A stretch of DNA of 64,000 nucleotides from positions 62,001 through 126,000 of the forward strand of contig JAEYVZ010000006.1 in NCBI GenBank assembly GCA_023431405.1, written 5' to 3'. The notes below the pieces were generated by a model. It was given only the letters and a program-made list of their open reading frames with translations. It had not been told where the DNA came from and ran no database searches. Origin of the DNA: Actinomycetes bacterium (GTDB taxonomy: Bacteria > Actinomycetota > Actinomycetes > Actinomycetales > Microbacteriaceae). This document shows positions 46,060 through 54,943 of the stretch, piece after piece. Position 1 is the stretch's first letter. Every line of letters begins with the position of its first letter. A program made the translations under genes and the position numbers.

Positions 46060-47088
46060 TGCCGCCCCGTCGAACATGCTGGTGACCGATCCGTCTTCGA
46101 AGACCTCCCGGATCGCACGCGCCAGCAGTGGGGCGATCGGGAGCACGGTGAGGTTCGGGAAGCGCTTCTCCTCCGGCAGCGGGATGGTGTCGGTGACGAC
46201 GACCTCGTCGATCGACTCGTCCTGCAGCCGCGTCACGGCGGGATCGCTGAAGATCGCGTGCGTCGCGGCCACGATGACCCGCTCCGCGCCGTTGCGCTTG
46301 AGGGCCTGGGCCGCCTTCACGATGGTGCCGCCGGTGTCGATCATGTCGTCGACGAGGAGGCATACCCGCCCCTCCACGTTTCCGACGATGTCGTTCACGG
46401 TGACCTGGTTGGCCACGTTCGGGTCGCGGCGCTTGTGGATGATCGCGAGCGGGGCGGTGAGGCTGTCCGACCAGGTGTCGGCCACCCGCACGCGGCCCGT
46501 GTCGGGAGAGACGACCGTGAGCTTCGCGCGGTCTTCGGCCGACAGGCTCTTCTCGAAGTACTCGAGCAGCACCGGCTTGGCGAAGAGGTGGTCGACGGGC
46601 CCGTCGAAGAAGCCCTGGATCTGTGCCGCGTGCAGGTCGACGCTCATGACCCGGTCTGCACCGGCGGTCTTCAGAAGATCGGCGACGAGGCGCGCGCTGA
46701 TCGGCTCGCGCCCCCGGCCCTTCTTGTCCTGACGCGAGTACGGGTAGTACGGCGCCACGACGGAGATGCGTTTGGCGGAGGCCCGCTTGGCGGCGTCGAG
46801 CATGATGAGCAGCTCCATGAGCCACTCGTTGACGGGCGGACCGAACGACTGGATGAGGAAGATGTCGCATCCGCGGATCGACACCTCGAAGCGGGTGAGG
46901 ATCTCGCCCGACGCGAAGGTGCGGTGCTCGGTGGGAACGAGGGTCGAGTCCAGCTCGGCGGCGACCTGCTGAGCAAGCTCAGGGTGGGAGCTGCCGGAAG
47001 CGACGACGAGCCGCTTCTTGGTCTTCACGACCAGTCCCGGGGCGATGTCGTCCCGCCCGTGATCAGTCGCCTTGTTCTTGCGCGCCAT
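46057..47088 (-). CDS. prs: Ribose-phosphate diphosphokinase (PRPP synthetase)
   Basis: Makes phosphoribosyl diphosphate from ribose 5-phosphate and ATP for nucleotide, histidine and tryptophan synthesis. The 343 residues show SGSSHPELAQQVA near residue 27, SIRGCDIFLIQSF near 64, the flexible loop PYYPYSRQDKKGRGREPISA (core YSRQDKK near 110), and the PRPP-binding signature VCLLVDDMIDTGGTIVKAA (core DDMIDTGGT near 240). ATG at 47088 is chosen; an upstream in-frame ATG at 47115 would add nine residues but lies deeper in glmU. It overlaps the glmU 3' end by 26 bases, so glmU and prs form an operon. Confidence 0.96.
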   Translation of the reverse strand: MARKNKATDHGRDDIAPGLVVKTKKRLVVASGSSHPELAQQVAAELDSTLVPTEHRTFASGEILTRFEVSIRGCDIFLIQSFGPPVNEWLMELLIMLDAAKRASAKRISVVAPYYPYSRQDKKGRGREPISARLVADLLKTAGADRVMSVDLHAAQIQGFFDGPVDHLFAKPVLLEYFEKSLSAEDRAKLTVVSPDTGRVRVADTWSDSLTAPLAIIHKRRDPNVANQVTVNDIVGNVEGRVCLLVDDMIDTGGTIVKAAQALKRNGAERVIVAATHAIFSDPAVTRLQDESIDEVVVTDTIPLPEEKRFPNLTVLPIAPLLARAIREVFEDGSVTSMFDGAA

Positions 47089-48535
47089 CGTCCGCTTTCT
47101 GTGCGGACCGAGCACGGGCCGCGGCCTCGGCCGCTCCTGTCCCCGGTCGGTGGTTCTCGACCCACCCCTCCACGTTCCGCTGAGGGGCGACGCTCAGTGC
47201 CAGTGCTCCGGGCGGGACGTCCTTGCGGATGACCGCGCCGGCACCGGTTTTCGCGCCATCTCCGATCCTAACGGGCGCGACGAAGACGTTGTGCGAGCCC
47301 GAGTGGACCTCGTCGCCGATCTCCGTGCGGTGCTTGGCGATGTCGTCGTAGTTGGCGGTGATCGCCCCGGCACCGAGATTGACGCCCCGACCGATCGTGG
47401 TGTCGCCGATGTACGACAGGTGCGGCACCTTGCTTCCCTCTCCGATCTGGGAGTTCTTCGTCTCAACGAACGTGCCGATCTTGCCGCCGGCGGCGAGCTC
47501 GGTGCCGGGGCGGAGGTAGGCGAAGGGGCCGACGGTCGCACGCGGTCCGATGACGGCGAGCGTCGCATCCGTGCGGCGGACGACGGCATCCTCACCGACT
47601 TCACAGTCTTCGAGTGAGGTGTCGGGCCCGACGACCGCGCCGGTGGCGATGGCGGTGGCACGGAGGATGTGGGTGTTGGGAAGCACCGTCACGTCGGGGG
47701 CGAGCGTCGCGGTGACGTCGATCCACGTCGTGTCGGGATCTTGCACCGTGACCCCCGCGAGCTGCCAGCGCCGCACGGTGCGTGCGTTCAGGATGCGGGC
47801 TGCCTCCGCGAGCTGCACACGGTCGTTGACGCCGAGGATGAGCGACGCATCGGCCACGACGGATGCCGCCACCGGCGCATCGTCGGCCCGCAGCAGCCCG
47901 ATGACGTCGGTGAGGTACTTCTCCCCCTGTGCGTTGTCGGTGCCCACGCGAGCGAGGTGGGAGCGGAGGGGGCCTGCGCGGAAGACGTACACCCCGGCAT
48001 TGATCTCGCGGACGCGCGCTTCTTCGTCGGTCGCGTCTTTCTGCTCGACGATGCGCTCGACCGCGCCCGAGGCATCGCGGAGGACCCGCCCGTACCCTGT
48101 CGGGTCGTCGACGACGGCGCTCAGAAGCGTCGCCTGCGCGTGCTGGGCACGGTGCGAGGCGATGAGAGCCGTCAGCGTCTGGTCGTCGAGCAGCGGGACG
48201 TCGCCGCTGAGCACGAGCACATCGCCCTCGAACGCCGGGAGCGCCTCGAGCGCGACCTCGACGGCGCGGCCGGTGCCGGGCACGTCGTCCTGGTCGACGA
48301 TCACGATCTCGCTCGAGACGCCGGACACGGCATCGGCGACCCGATCGCGCTCGTGGCGCACGACCACGACCACATGGGACGGCGAGAGGTCGCGCGCCGT
48401 GTCGAGCACGTGCCCGACCAGCGGCCTGCCGCCGATGCGGTGCAACACCTTCGGCAGCGAGGATCTCATGCGCGTCCCCTCGCCGGCGGCGAGGATGACG
48501 ACGGCCAACGAAGGATCGAGCGGTGTCTCAGCCAT
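47063..48535 (-). CDS. glmU: Bifunctional N-acetylglucosamine-1-phosphate uridyltransferase / glucosamine-1-phosphate acetyltransferase
   Basis: Makes UDP-N-acetylglucosamine for peptidoglycan. The 490 residues begin with the uridyltransferase domain: VVILAAGEGTRMRSSLPKVL near residue 11 (core LAAGEGTRM), LSGDVPLL near 95 and EINAGVYVF near 175. The acetyltransferase left-handed beta helix runs from about 255, with GPFAYLRPGTELAAGGKIG near 337 and VETKNSQIGEGSKVPHLSYIGD near 358 (core KVPHLSYIGD). The ATG at 48535 is one base after the 3' end of tRNA-Gln; conserved sequence starts nine residues later, so no later start is possible. There is no ribosome site outside the tRNA. Confidence 0.95.
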   Translation of the reverse strand: MAETPLDPSLAVVILAAGEGTRMRSSLPKVLHRIGGRPLVGHVLDTARDLSPSHVVVVVRHERDRVADAVSGVSSEIVIVDQDDVPGTGRAVEVALEALPAFEGDVLVLSGDVPLLDDQTLTALIASHRAQHAQATLLSAVVDDPTGYGRVLRDASGAVERIVEQKDATDEEARVREINAGVYVFRAGPLRSHLARVGTDNAQGEKYLTDVIGLLRADDAPVAASVVADASLILGVNDRVQLAEAARILNARTVRRWQLAGVTVQDPDTTWIDVTATLAPDVTVLPNTHILRATAIATGAVVGPDTSLEDCEVGEDAVVRRTDATLAVIGPRATVGPFAYLRPGTELAAGGKIGTFVETKNSQIGEGSKVPHLSYIGDTTIGRGVNLGAGAITANYDDIAKHRTEIGDEVHSGSHNVFVAPVRIGDGAKTGAGAVIRKDVPPGALALSVAPQRNVEGWVENHRPGTGAAEAAARARSAQKADDGAQEQGD

Positions 48536-48536
48536 G

Positions 48537-48608
48537 CTCCGCCGCCAGGACTCGAACCTAGACCTCACAGCTCCAAAGGCTGTCGTGCTGCCATTACACC
48601 ACGGCGGA
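48537..48608 (-). tRNA. tRNA-Gln (anticodon UUG)
   Basis: A 72-base cloverleaf: acceptor TCCGCCG with CGGCGGA, discriminator G, D-arm TGGTGTAATGGCA-type, anticodon stem ACAGC/GCTGT with loop CTTTGGA (anticodon TTG), and T-arm with TTCGAGT. CCA is not encoded. glmU starts one base downstream on the same strand. Confidence 0.93.
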
Positions 48609-48694
48609 CCGCGCGCCCAGCAGGAGCGGGGCCGCACGACAAGTCTGCCACGCGCGACCCCGGTCCTCCGGCCGGACGGTGCTCCTCGTTCGGG

Positions 48695-51600
48695 TCACTT
48701 CCTCACGATGACCGTCAGCGGGGCGCTGGAGGTGACACCGGCGGCGTTCACGAACTCGACCCGGAACGTGTGCGTCCCCTTCGTCGTGCCCGTCACCGGA
48801 AGCGTGGCGCGCTGCGCCGCGGGCGTCTTCGCCGTGAGGGCACCCTCGGCCACGAGCACGCCGTTGTGGAAGAAGCGGTACGACGTCGCGTTCGTGCCCC
48901 ACCACAGGTCGGCCGTCACGGTGAACCGGCCGTCGCCGTCGTGATTGTCATGACTCAGCACCGGCGTGCCGGGATTGGCGGCGGTGACCTTCACCGTGAG
49001 CGGCGCGAGCGTCGTCTCCCCCTTCGTGTTCGACAGCACGGCGGTGTAGCGATACTCGCCGTTGGACTTGCCGCGCACGGGTACCGAAGCGTGCTGGGCG
49101 GCCACCCCGGCCGCTGTCAGGGGCACGGTCGCGATGAGGACGCCGTTCTCGTACAGCCGCATCGACGACGCGTTGTGCCCCCACCACAGGTTCATGTGCA
49201 CCGTGTAGTCGCCGTCGAGAAGCCCGGTGTCCCAGCCGTTGTCGTGTGACAGCACGCCGCGCGCCGGCGCGGCGGTCGCGGCGTCCGCATCGGTGCGCAC
49301 GAGCCGCGCCCGGGCCTCGGCGACGGATGCCGACGCGGCGTCGATCTGGGCCCGGGTCGGCCAGTCGGCCGCGACGACCACCCGCGCGCGCTCGACGACG
49401 GTCGGCACCTGCGCGTACGACCACACCGTGTACTCGGCCGGGTCGAGGGCGGCGAGCTCTTCCGCCGCCGCGGCCAGCGTGTCGGTGTCGAGGCGGTCTC
49501 CCGTGCGGGTGAGGCGGATCTCGTCGAGCGTGCCCCACGCGCCCGCGGCGAGCGAGAAGGCGGCGGTCACGGTGATCGTCCCGTCAGCGCCCACCACGAC
49601 GGGTGCCGTGGTGGCGGTGCGCCATGTCTGCCAGCCGTCGAGGCGGAGCGGGGCGGTGGCGGTGCCCCCGGAGGTGGTCGCCGACAGCAGCGCCGTGTCG
49701 CCGGATGCCTCGCCGTCGCCCTGCGTGATGGCCGACAGGGTGTAGCTCCCCGGAGTGACGCCGGTGATGCGCTGGGTCACCGTGAAGGCGTAGCGGGCGT
49801 CGGCCCAGAAGCTCACCGCCCGCGCCCCCTTCGCGGCATCCGCCGTCGCGCCCACCGACGCGCCCGTCCCGGTGATCGTCCACACGGAGGTCTCGGCATC
49901 CTCGAATCCGGGGTTTCGCACCCACTGGCGCGGCGTCACCGTGATGTCGGCGCGGGCGGCGAGACCGTCGGTCGTGCGGCCCGAGATGCGGTACTCGCCC
50001 GAACCGGCGATGTCGGCGGCCGCCGTCGACCAGGTCACCGGCTGGGCGTCGACGGTGCCGTTCCATCGCCGCACGTCGACGGTCGCGGGAAGCTCGAGGG
50101 CATCGCCCTCCACGATCCGCACGGTGACCACCTCCACGTGGGGCGCCGGCTCCTCGCCGGCGAGCTCGAGGCCGTCCAGAGCAGCCTCGATCAGCGCGAG
50201 CGCCGCGTCGACCTTGTCGCCCGCGGGCGCGGACGAGGCGAGCACCACCGCCGCGATCTCCAACGCGGCGTCGAGCGGCTCCAGGGAGGCGGGGGTCGCG
50301 GCGTCGCGGTCGATGCCTTCGGCGCGGCCCACGGCATCCTGCAGCGCGGTGGTGTCGGCCCCGGTCACGGCGCGGGTGAGCACGACGTCGTCGATCGTCC
50401 CCCACGCCCCGGCGGGCAGGGAGGCCGAGATCGTGACGGTCGCCGTTCCGCCCGCCGCGACGCGCACGGCGTCGGTGGTCGGGGTCGACCAGGTGCGCCA
50501 TCCGCCGAGCTCGAAAGGCGCGGATGCCGTGGCGTCTCCGGCGGTGAGGGTTATGCGCACATCGCTCGCGGCGTTCTCGCCATCGCCCTGCATCGCCGCC
50601 GACGCCCGGTACTCGCCCGCCGCGAGGCCGGTGACCTGCTGGCTCAGCGTGAAGGAGAAGGCGGAGCCCGAGTAGAAGTGCGCCGACCGCGAGCCGGTGC
50701 GGGGGTCGTCGGTCGCGCGCACGGTGAGGGCGGCGCCGGTCTTGGCCCACATGGAGACGTCGGCGTCTTCGAATCCGGGGTTTCTCAGTTCGTTGACGCT
50801 CACGACCGTGACGGTGGCCGTGGTGACGTGGCCGGATGCGGTCCGACCGCCGATCCGGTACTCGCCGGGGCCGGAGATGTACCCCGCGGCGGGTGCCCAC
50901 TCGACCGCCTCGTCTTCGCTCGTCCCGTCGTTGAACGTGAGCGACACGGCATCCGGGAGCACGATCTCCTCGCCGACCGTGAACGAGAGGGTCGGCTGCT
51001 CGACGGCGGTGACCTCTCGCGGCGCCACGGAGCCGGTGCGTGCGTACTCGAACACGCGCAGCGACTCCAGCGGCGTGCCGTCGAAGCCGAACAGCGCCTG
51101 GTTGTCCCACGCGGAGCCGCCGTACCATTCACCGGCGTCGTCAGGGTCGTATTCGGCGGCATAGCTGGTCGCCCATCCCGAACCGTCCCGCTCCCACAGC
51201 ACGCGGTTCTGCTCGAGCTGGTCGGGCGGGCCGACCGGAAGCCACGCGGGCTCCCAGTAGAAGACGCCGATGCCGGCATCGCCCACGTCCGCCACGGCTT
51301 GGATGACGTCGCGCACGGCTGTCGCCTGGCCCTGCACGCTGACGGGGTACATCGTCGCCTCGGACGGCAGGTCGATCGTGTTGCCATGGCCGTCGCCGTC
51401 GTCGAGTGTGTACGCCCAGCTCGTCTCGGCGACCATCACCTTCTTGTCATACGTGGTCGCCACCTGCGCGAGCACGGAGGTGAGGTTCGCGAGCGAGCCG
51501 TGCCAGAAGGGGTAGTACGACGACGCGAACACGTCGTAGTCGACACCGCGGGAGGCGAGGTTCGCGGCGTAGCCGGCGTAGCGACCCGCCGACTCGGGGT

Positions 51601-52348
51601 TGGTGAAGTGGAGGGCGACGAGGGCGTCGGGGAAGACCTCTCGCACCGCGGCGGAGCCCGCCGAGAACACCTGTGCCATGCCGTCCCAGCCCGTCACGCC
51701 GGCGACGCCGTTGTTGGTCTCGTTGCCCACCTGCACCATCTCGACGTCGACGCCCGCCTCGGCGAACTTCTCGAGCGCGTCGGTCGTGAACGACTCGACG
51801 GCATCCGCCTTCTCGCCGACGCCGAGCGAGGCCCAGGCCTTCGGTGCCTTCTGCTTGCCGGGGTCTGCCCAGAAGTCCGAGTAGTGGAAGTCGACGAGCA
51901 CGCCGAGGCCTGCGGCGGTGGCCCGCTCGCCGATACGCACCGCCCGCTCGACGTCGACATCGCCGCCCCCGTAGCCGCGGCCCTGCGCGTCGAACGGGTC
52001 GTTCCACACGCGTACGCGCACGTCGGTCACCCCGTGGTCTTTCAGCACGTCGAAGAGATCGGCGGGGTCACCGTCGTCGTCTCTGAAGACGACGCCGGAC
52101 TCCTCCAGCGACAGCACCGACGACACGTCGACCCCGTTGATGAAGTCCGCGGGCAGGTTCTCGACCTTCTGCACGGTGATGCCGGCTTCGACCGGGCCCT
52201 CATCGGGGGCGGCGACGGCTGCGGGGGCACCGATGGCGGAGACGGCCAGTGTCACGGCGACGGCCGGCGCGAGCAGGCGCACAAGCGATCGCATCGGGCG
52301 CGGAGCCGAGATGGTGACGGGGGCGAGGGATGCCGGCGGGCGGGACAT
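48695..52348 (-). CDS. Secreted multidomain arabinogalactan endo-beta-1,4-galactanase (GH53)
   Basis: Extracellular enzyme cutting beta-1,4-galactan side chains of pectin. The 1217 residues open with a signal peptide ending near residue 47. The GH53 catalytic domain (about 68-420) has acid/base Glu210 in VQVGNETNNG and nucleophile Glu308 in VMVAETSW. Then a module set occurs twice: a bacterial Ig-like domain, a carbohydrate-binding-like domain starting LRNPGFEDADVSMW or VRNPGFEDAETSVW, and a helical FIVAR-like segment. The C-terminus holds two copies of a beta domain with VLSHDN and LWWGxNA motifs. AAGGAG precedes the ATG at 52348. Two palindromes upstream are likely operators. Confidence 0.9.
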   Translation of the reverse strand: MSRPPASLAPVTISAPRPMRSLVRLLAPAVAVTLAVSAIGAPAAVAAPDEGPVEAGITVQKVENLPADFINGVDVSSVLSLEESGVVFRDDDGDPADLFDVLKDHGVTDVRVRVWNDPFDAQGRGYGGGDVDVERAVRIGERATAAGLGVLVDFHYSDFWADPGKQKAPKAWASLGVGEKADAVESFTTDALEKFAEAGVDVEMVQVGNETNNGVAGVTGWDGMAQVFSAGSAAVREVFPDALVALHFTNPESAGRYAGYAANLASRGVDYDVFASSYYPFWHGSLANLTSVLAQVATTYDKKVMVAETSWAYTLDDGDGHGNTIDLPSEATMYPVSVQGQATAVRDVIQAVADVGDAGIGVFYWEPAWLPVGPPDQLEQNRVLWERDGSGWATSYAAEYDPDDAGEWYGGSAWDNQALFGFDGTPLESLRVFEYARTGSVAPREVTAVEQPTLSFTVGEEIVLPDAVSLTFNDGTSEDEAVEWAPAAGYISGPGEYRIGGRTASGHVTTATVTVVSVNELRNPGFEDADVSMWAKTGAALTVRATDDPRTGSRSAHFYSGSAFSFTLSQQVTGLAAGEYRASAAMQGDGENAASDVRITLTAGDATASAPFELGGWRTWSTPTTDAVRVAAGGTATVTISASLPAGAWGTIDDVVLTRAVTGADTTALQDAVGRAEGIDRDAATPASLEPLDAALEIAAVVLASSAPAGDKVDAALALIEAALDGLELAGEEPAPHVEVVTVRIVEGDALELPATVDVRRWNGTVDAQPVTWSTAAADIAGSGEYRISGRTTDGLAARADITVTPRQWVRNPGFEDAETSVWTITGTGASVGATADAAKGARAVSFWADARYAFTVTQRITGVTPGSYTLSAITQGDGEASGDTALLSATTSGGTATAPLRLDGWQTWRTATTAPVVVGADGTITVTAAFSLAAGAWGTLDEIRLTRTGDRLDTDTLAAAAEELAALDPAEYTVWSYAQVPTVVERARVVVAADWPTRAQIDAASASVAEARARLVRTDADAATAAPARGVLSHDNGWDTGLLDGDYTVHMNLWWGHNASSMRLYENGVLIATVPLTAAGVAAQHASVPVRGKSNGEYRYTAVLSNTKGETTLAPLTVKVTAANPGTPVLSHDNHDGDGRFTVTADLWWGTNATSYRFFHNGVLVAEGALTAKTPAAQRATLPVTGTTKGTHTFRVEFVNAAGVTSSAPLTVIVRK

Positions 52349-52391
52349 GTCGGGTGGTCTCCTTCGATCCGGGCGCGCGTCACTGTGCGCC

Positions 52392-52405
52392 TGTTACCGG
52401 TCACA
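52392..52405. promoter_or_regulatory. Operator-like palindrome 1 upstream of the galactanase
   Basis: TGTTACCGGTCACA, one mismatch from a perfect palindrome, lies 44 bases before the galactanase start. It matches palindrome 2 in 13 of 14 positions, 68 bases apart centre to centre. Confidence 0.55.
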
Positions 52406-52459
52406 GTCTCCGTCGGCGCCCCACGCCCCGAAAGGCCGTGCCGCGATCCGTTACCGAAA

Positions 52460-52473
52460 TGTGACCGGTCACA
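52460..52473. promoter_or_regulatory. Operator-like palindrome 2 upstream of the galactanase
   Basis: TGTGACCGGTCACA is a perfect 14-bp palindrome with a central CCGG, the look of a LacI-family site. It lies between the galactanase and the divergent MarR gene. Confidence 0.6.
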
Positions 52474-52532
52474 GAGCCGCCGCCACCCGCCCCCGTTCCG
52501 CCCCCCATTCGGCGCCGGGCCGTCGCAGCGGC

Positions 52533-52538
52533 GATAAT
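52533..52538 (+). promoter_or_regulatory. -10 hexamer of the MarR gene, leaderless type
   Basis: GATAAT ends 7 nt before the GTG at 52545. Confidence 0.5.
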
Positions 52539-52544
52539 GGCGAG

Positions 52545-53045
52545 GTGACTGCCGAGCACGACGAAGTCGACCGCATCGTCGGGGCCTGGACCACCCAGCG
52601 CCCCGACCTCGACTTCTCGCCCCTCGAAGTGCTCTCCCGTGTCGACCGGCTCTCACGCCACCTCGATCGCGCCCGTCGTGAGGCGTTCCGTCGCAGCGAC
52701 CTGGAGCCCTGGGAGTGGGACGTGCTGTCGGCGCTGCGTCGCGCGGGCGAGCCCTACCAGCTGAGCCCCAAACAGCTCCTGCAGCAGACGCTCGTCTCCA
52801 GCGGCACGATGACCAACCGCATCGACCGGCTCGTCGGGCGCCGGCTCGTGCGTCGCGAGGGAGACCCCGCCGACGGCAGAAGCGTGCTGGTGACACTCAC
52901 CGGCGACGGACGCACCCGCGTCGACGCGGCGATCACGCGACTCGTCGATGCCGAAGCAGCGCTCCTGGCGGTGCTCTCCCGCAGCGACCGCGAGCGGCTG
53001 GCCGGACTCCTCCGCAAACTCAGCCTGAGCTTCGACGTCCACTGA
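52545..53045 (+). CDS. MarR family transcriptional regulator
   Basis: A 166-residue winged-helix regulator. The DNA-binding domain (about 45-125) has LEPWEWDVLSALRRAG near residue 47, recognition-helix region LLQQTLVSSGTMTNRIDRL near 75, and the wing VRREGDPADGRSVLVTLTGDG near 101 (core GDPADGRSV), all characteristic of MarR. Flanking helices should form the dimer. The GTG at 52545 has GATAAT 7 nt upstream. It is divergent from the galactanase; control of that gene is possible, but MarR proteins of this wing type often regulate their own or exporter genes. The ligand is unknown. Confidence 0.9.
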   Translation: MTAEHDEVDRIVGAWTTQRPDLDFSPLEVLSRVDRLSRHLDRARREAFRRSDLEPWEWDVLSALRRAGEPYQLSPKQLLQQTLVSSGTMTNRIDRLVGRRLVRREGDPADGRSVLVTLTGDGRTRVDAAITRLVDAEAALLAVLSRSDRERLAGLLRKLSLSFDVH

Positions 53046-53097
53046 CGGGCCCGACCCCGTCGACGGCACCTGCCGGCTCGGCCCTGCGGCGGGCCTG

Positions 53098-54912
53098 TCA
53101 GTCGAGGAGCTCGGACAGCTCCAGCCAGCGCTCCTCCAGCTCGGCGACCTCCGCGTCGATCGCGGTGATCCCCTTCATCTTCTCCCCGATGCCGACATAG
53201 TCGGACTGATCGTGGTCGGCGAGCGCGACTCGCTCGGCATCCGCCTTCGCCGTGAGCTTCGCGATGCGGCGCTCCACCGTCTGCAGCTCCTTCTGCGCCG
53301 CACGACGATCGGCGCCCGACAGCTCGGCGCCGGGCGCCGCGCCGGTCGGCGCCGGGCCGCCGCCTGCGCTCCCGCCCGCCGTCTGCTGGGCATGCCGAAG
53401 ACGCAGGTACTCGTCGATGCCGCCCGGGAGATGACGAAGGTGCCCGTTCATCACGGCGTACTGCTGATCGGTGACCCGCTCCATGAAGTAGCGGTCGTGG
53501 CTGACCACCAGGAGCGTGCCGGCCCAGGAATCGAGCAGCTCCTCGATCGCGGCCAGCATGTCGGTGTCGAGGTCGTTCGTCGGTTCGTCGAGGATCAGCA
53601 CGTTCGGCTGGTCGAGGAGGATCAGCAGCAGCTGGAGTCGCCGCTTCTGGCCGCCGGAGAGGTCTTTGACGGGCGTCGAGAGCTGCGCCGAGGAGAACCC
53701 CATGCGCTCCAGCAGCTGGCCGGGGGTGAGCTCCTGCGCCTTCGAGCCGGTGCCGAACTCATAGGTCGTGCGCAGACGCCCGACGACCGTCCGCACCGGT
53801 TCGTCCAGGTGGGGGTCGAGCTCGTCCATCCTCTGGGTGAGGGTGGCGACCTTCACGGTCTTGCCGCGCTTGACCCGGCCGCTGGTCGGCTCCACGGTGC
53901 CGGCGACGAGGCCCAGGAGCGTCGACTTCCCCGCGCCGTTGACGCCCAGGATGCCGGTGCGCTCCCCGGGGGCGATGCGCCACTCGACCTTCGACAGCAC
54001 CTGCTTCTCCCCATCGGCGGTGGGGTACGAGACCCCGGCGTCGAGAAGATCGACGACATCCTTCCCGAGCCGGGCGACGGCGAGCGACTGCAGAGAGACC
54101 GGGTCGCGCAGCTCCGGCACGTCGGCGATGAGCGCGTTGGCGGCGTCGATGCGGAACTTCGGCTTCGACGTGCGGGCGGGAGCTCCGCGCCGGAGCCAGG
54201 CGAGCTCCTTCCGGGCGAGGTTCTGGCGGCGCGCCTCGATCGCCGCCGACTGCCGATCCCGCTCGACGCGCTGGAGGACGTAGGCCGCGTATCCGCCTTC
54301 GAACGGCTCGACGATCCGGTCGTGCACCTCCCACGTGCGCGTGCACACCTCGTCGAGGAACCAGCGGTCGTGCGTGACGACGAGGAGGGCACCCGCACCG
54401 GGCGACCAGCGCCGCTTCAGATGCTGCGCGAGCCACGCGATCGCCTCGACGTCGAGGTGGTTGGTGGGTTCGTCGAGGGCCAGCACGTCCCAGTCGCCCG
54501 CGAGCAGCCGCGCGAGCGCGACCCGTCGCCGCTGTCCGCCTGAGAGCGATGCGAGCACGCCGTCCCAGTCGAGGTCGCCGACGAGTCCGGCGATGACGTC
54601 GCGGATGCCGGCATCGCCTGCCCACTCGTGCTCAGGGAGGTCGCCGACGATGGCGTGGCCGACCGTGTCGTCGTCGTCGAGCACATCGGCCTGGTCGAGC
54701 ATGCCGACGCGGATGCCGCCGCGGAAGGTCACCCGGCCGGAGTCGGGCGTGCGGCGCCCCGCGAGCATCGCGAGCAGGCTCGACTTGCCGTCGCCGTTGC
54801 GGCCGACGATGCCGATGCGGTCGCCTTCGTCGACGCCCAGCGAGACGCCGTCGAACACGACCTTTGTCGGATACTCCAGGTGGAGGGCCTCTGCCCCGAG
54901 AAGATGTGCCAT
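53098..54912 (-). CDS. ABC-F family ATPase (Uup/EttA-like)
   Basis: Soluble twin-ATPase protein of the ABC-F class, which acts on the ribosome or in antibiotic protection rather than in transport. The 604 residues hold ATPase 1 (Walker A GRNGDGKS near residue 37, signature LSGGQRRRVALARLL near 125), the linker from about 200 to 270, and ATPase 2 (Walker A GVNGAGKS near 323, signature LSGGQKRRLQLLLI near 423, DEPTNDLD near 447). A C-terminal coiled coil (about 530-600) resembles Uup. There are no transmembrane helices. The start at 54912 has TAGCCT 8 nt upstream. Confidence 0.93.
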   Translation of the reverse strand: MAHLLGAEALHLEYPTKVVFDGVSLGVDEGDRIGIVGRNGDGKSSLLAMLAGRRTPDSGRVTFRGGIRVGMLDQADVLDDDDTVGHAIVGDLPEHEWAGDAGIRDVIAGLVGDLDWDGVLASLSGGQRRRVALARLLAGDWDVLALDEPTNHLDVEAIAWLAQHLKRRWSPGAGALLVVTHDRWFLDEVCTRTWEVHDRIVEPFEGGYAAYVLQRVERDRQSAAIEARRQNLARKELAWLRRGAPARTSKPKFRIDAANALIADVPELRDPVSLQSLAVARLGKDVVDLLDAGVSYPTADGEKQVLSKVEWRIAPGERTGILGVNGAGKSTLLGLVAGTVEPTSGRVKRGKTVKVATLTQRMDELDPHLDEPVRTVVGRLRTTYEFGTGSKAQELTPGQLLERMGFSSAQLSTPVKDLSGGQKRRLQLLLILLDQPNVLILDEPTNDLDTDMLAAIEELLDSWAGTLLVVSHDRYFMERVTDQQYAVMNGHLRHLPGGIDEYLRLRHAQQTAGGSAGGGPAPTGAAPGAELSGADRRAAQKELQTVERRIAKLTAKADAERVALADHDQSDYVGIGEKMKGITAIDAEVAELEERWLELSELLD

Positions 54913-54919
54913 CCCCTCC

Positions 54920-54925
54920 AGGCTA
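54920..54925 (-). promoter_or_regulatory. -10 hexamer of the ABC-F gene, near-leaderless
   Basis: TAGCCT on the minus strand ends 8 nt before the ATG at 54912. Confidence 0.5.
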
Positions 54926-54943
54926 GGCGCCCGGCGGCACGGG

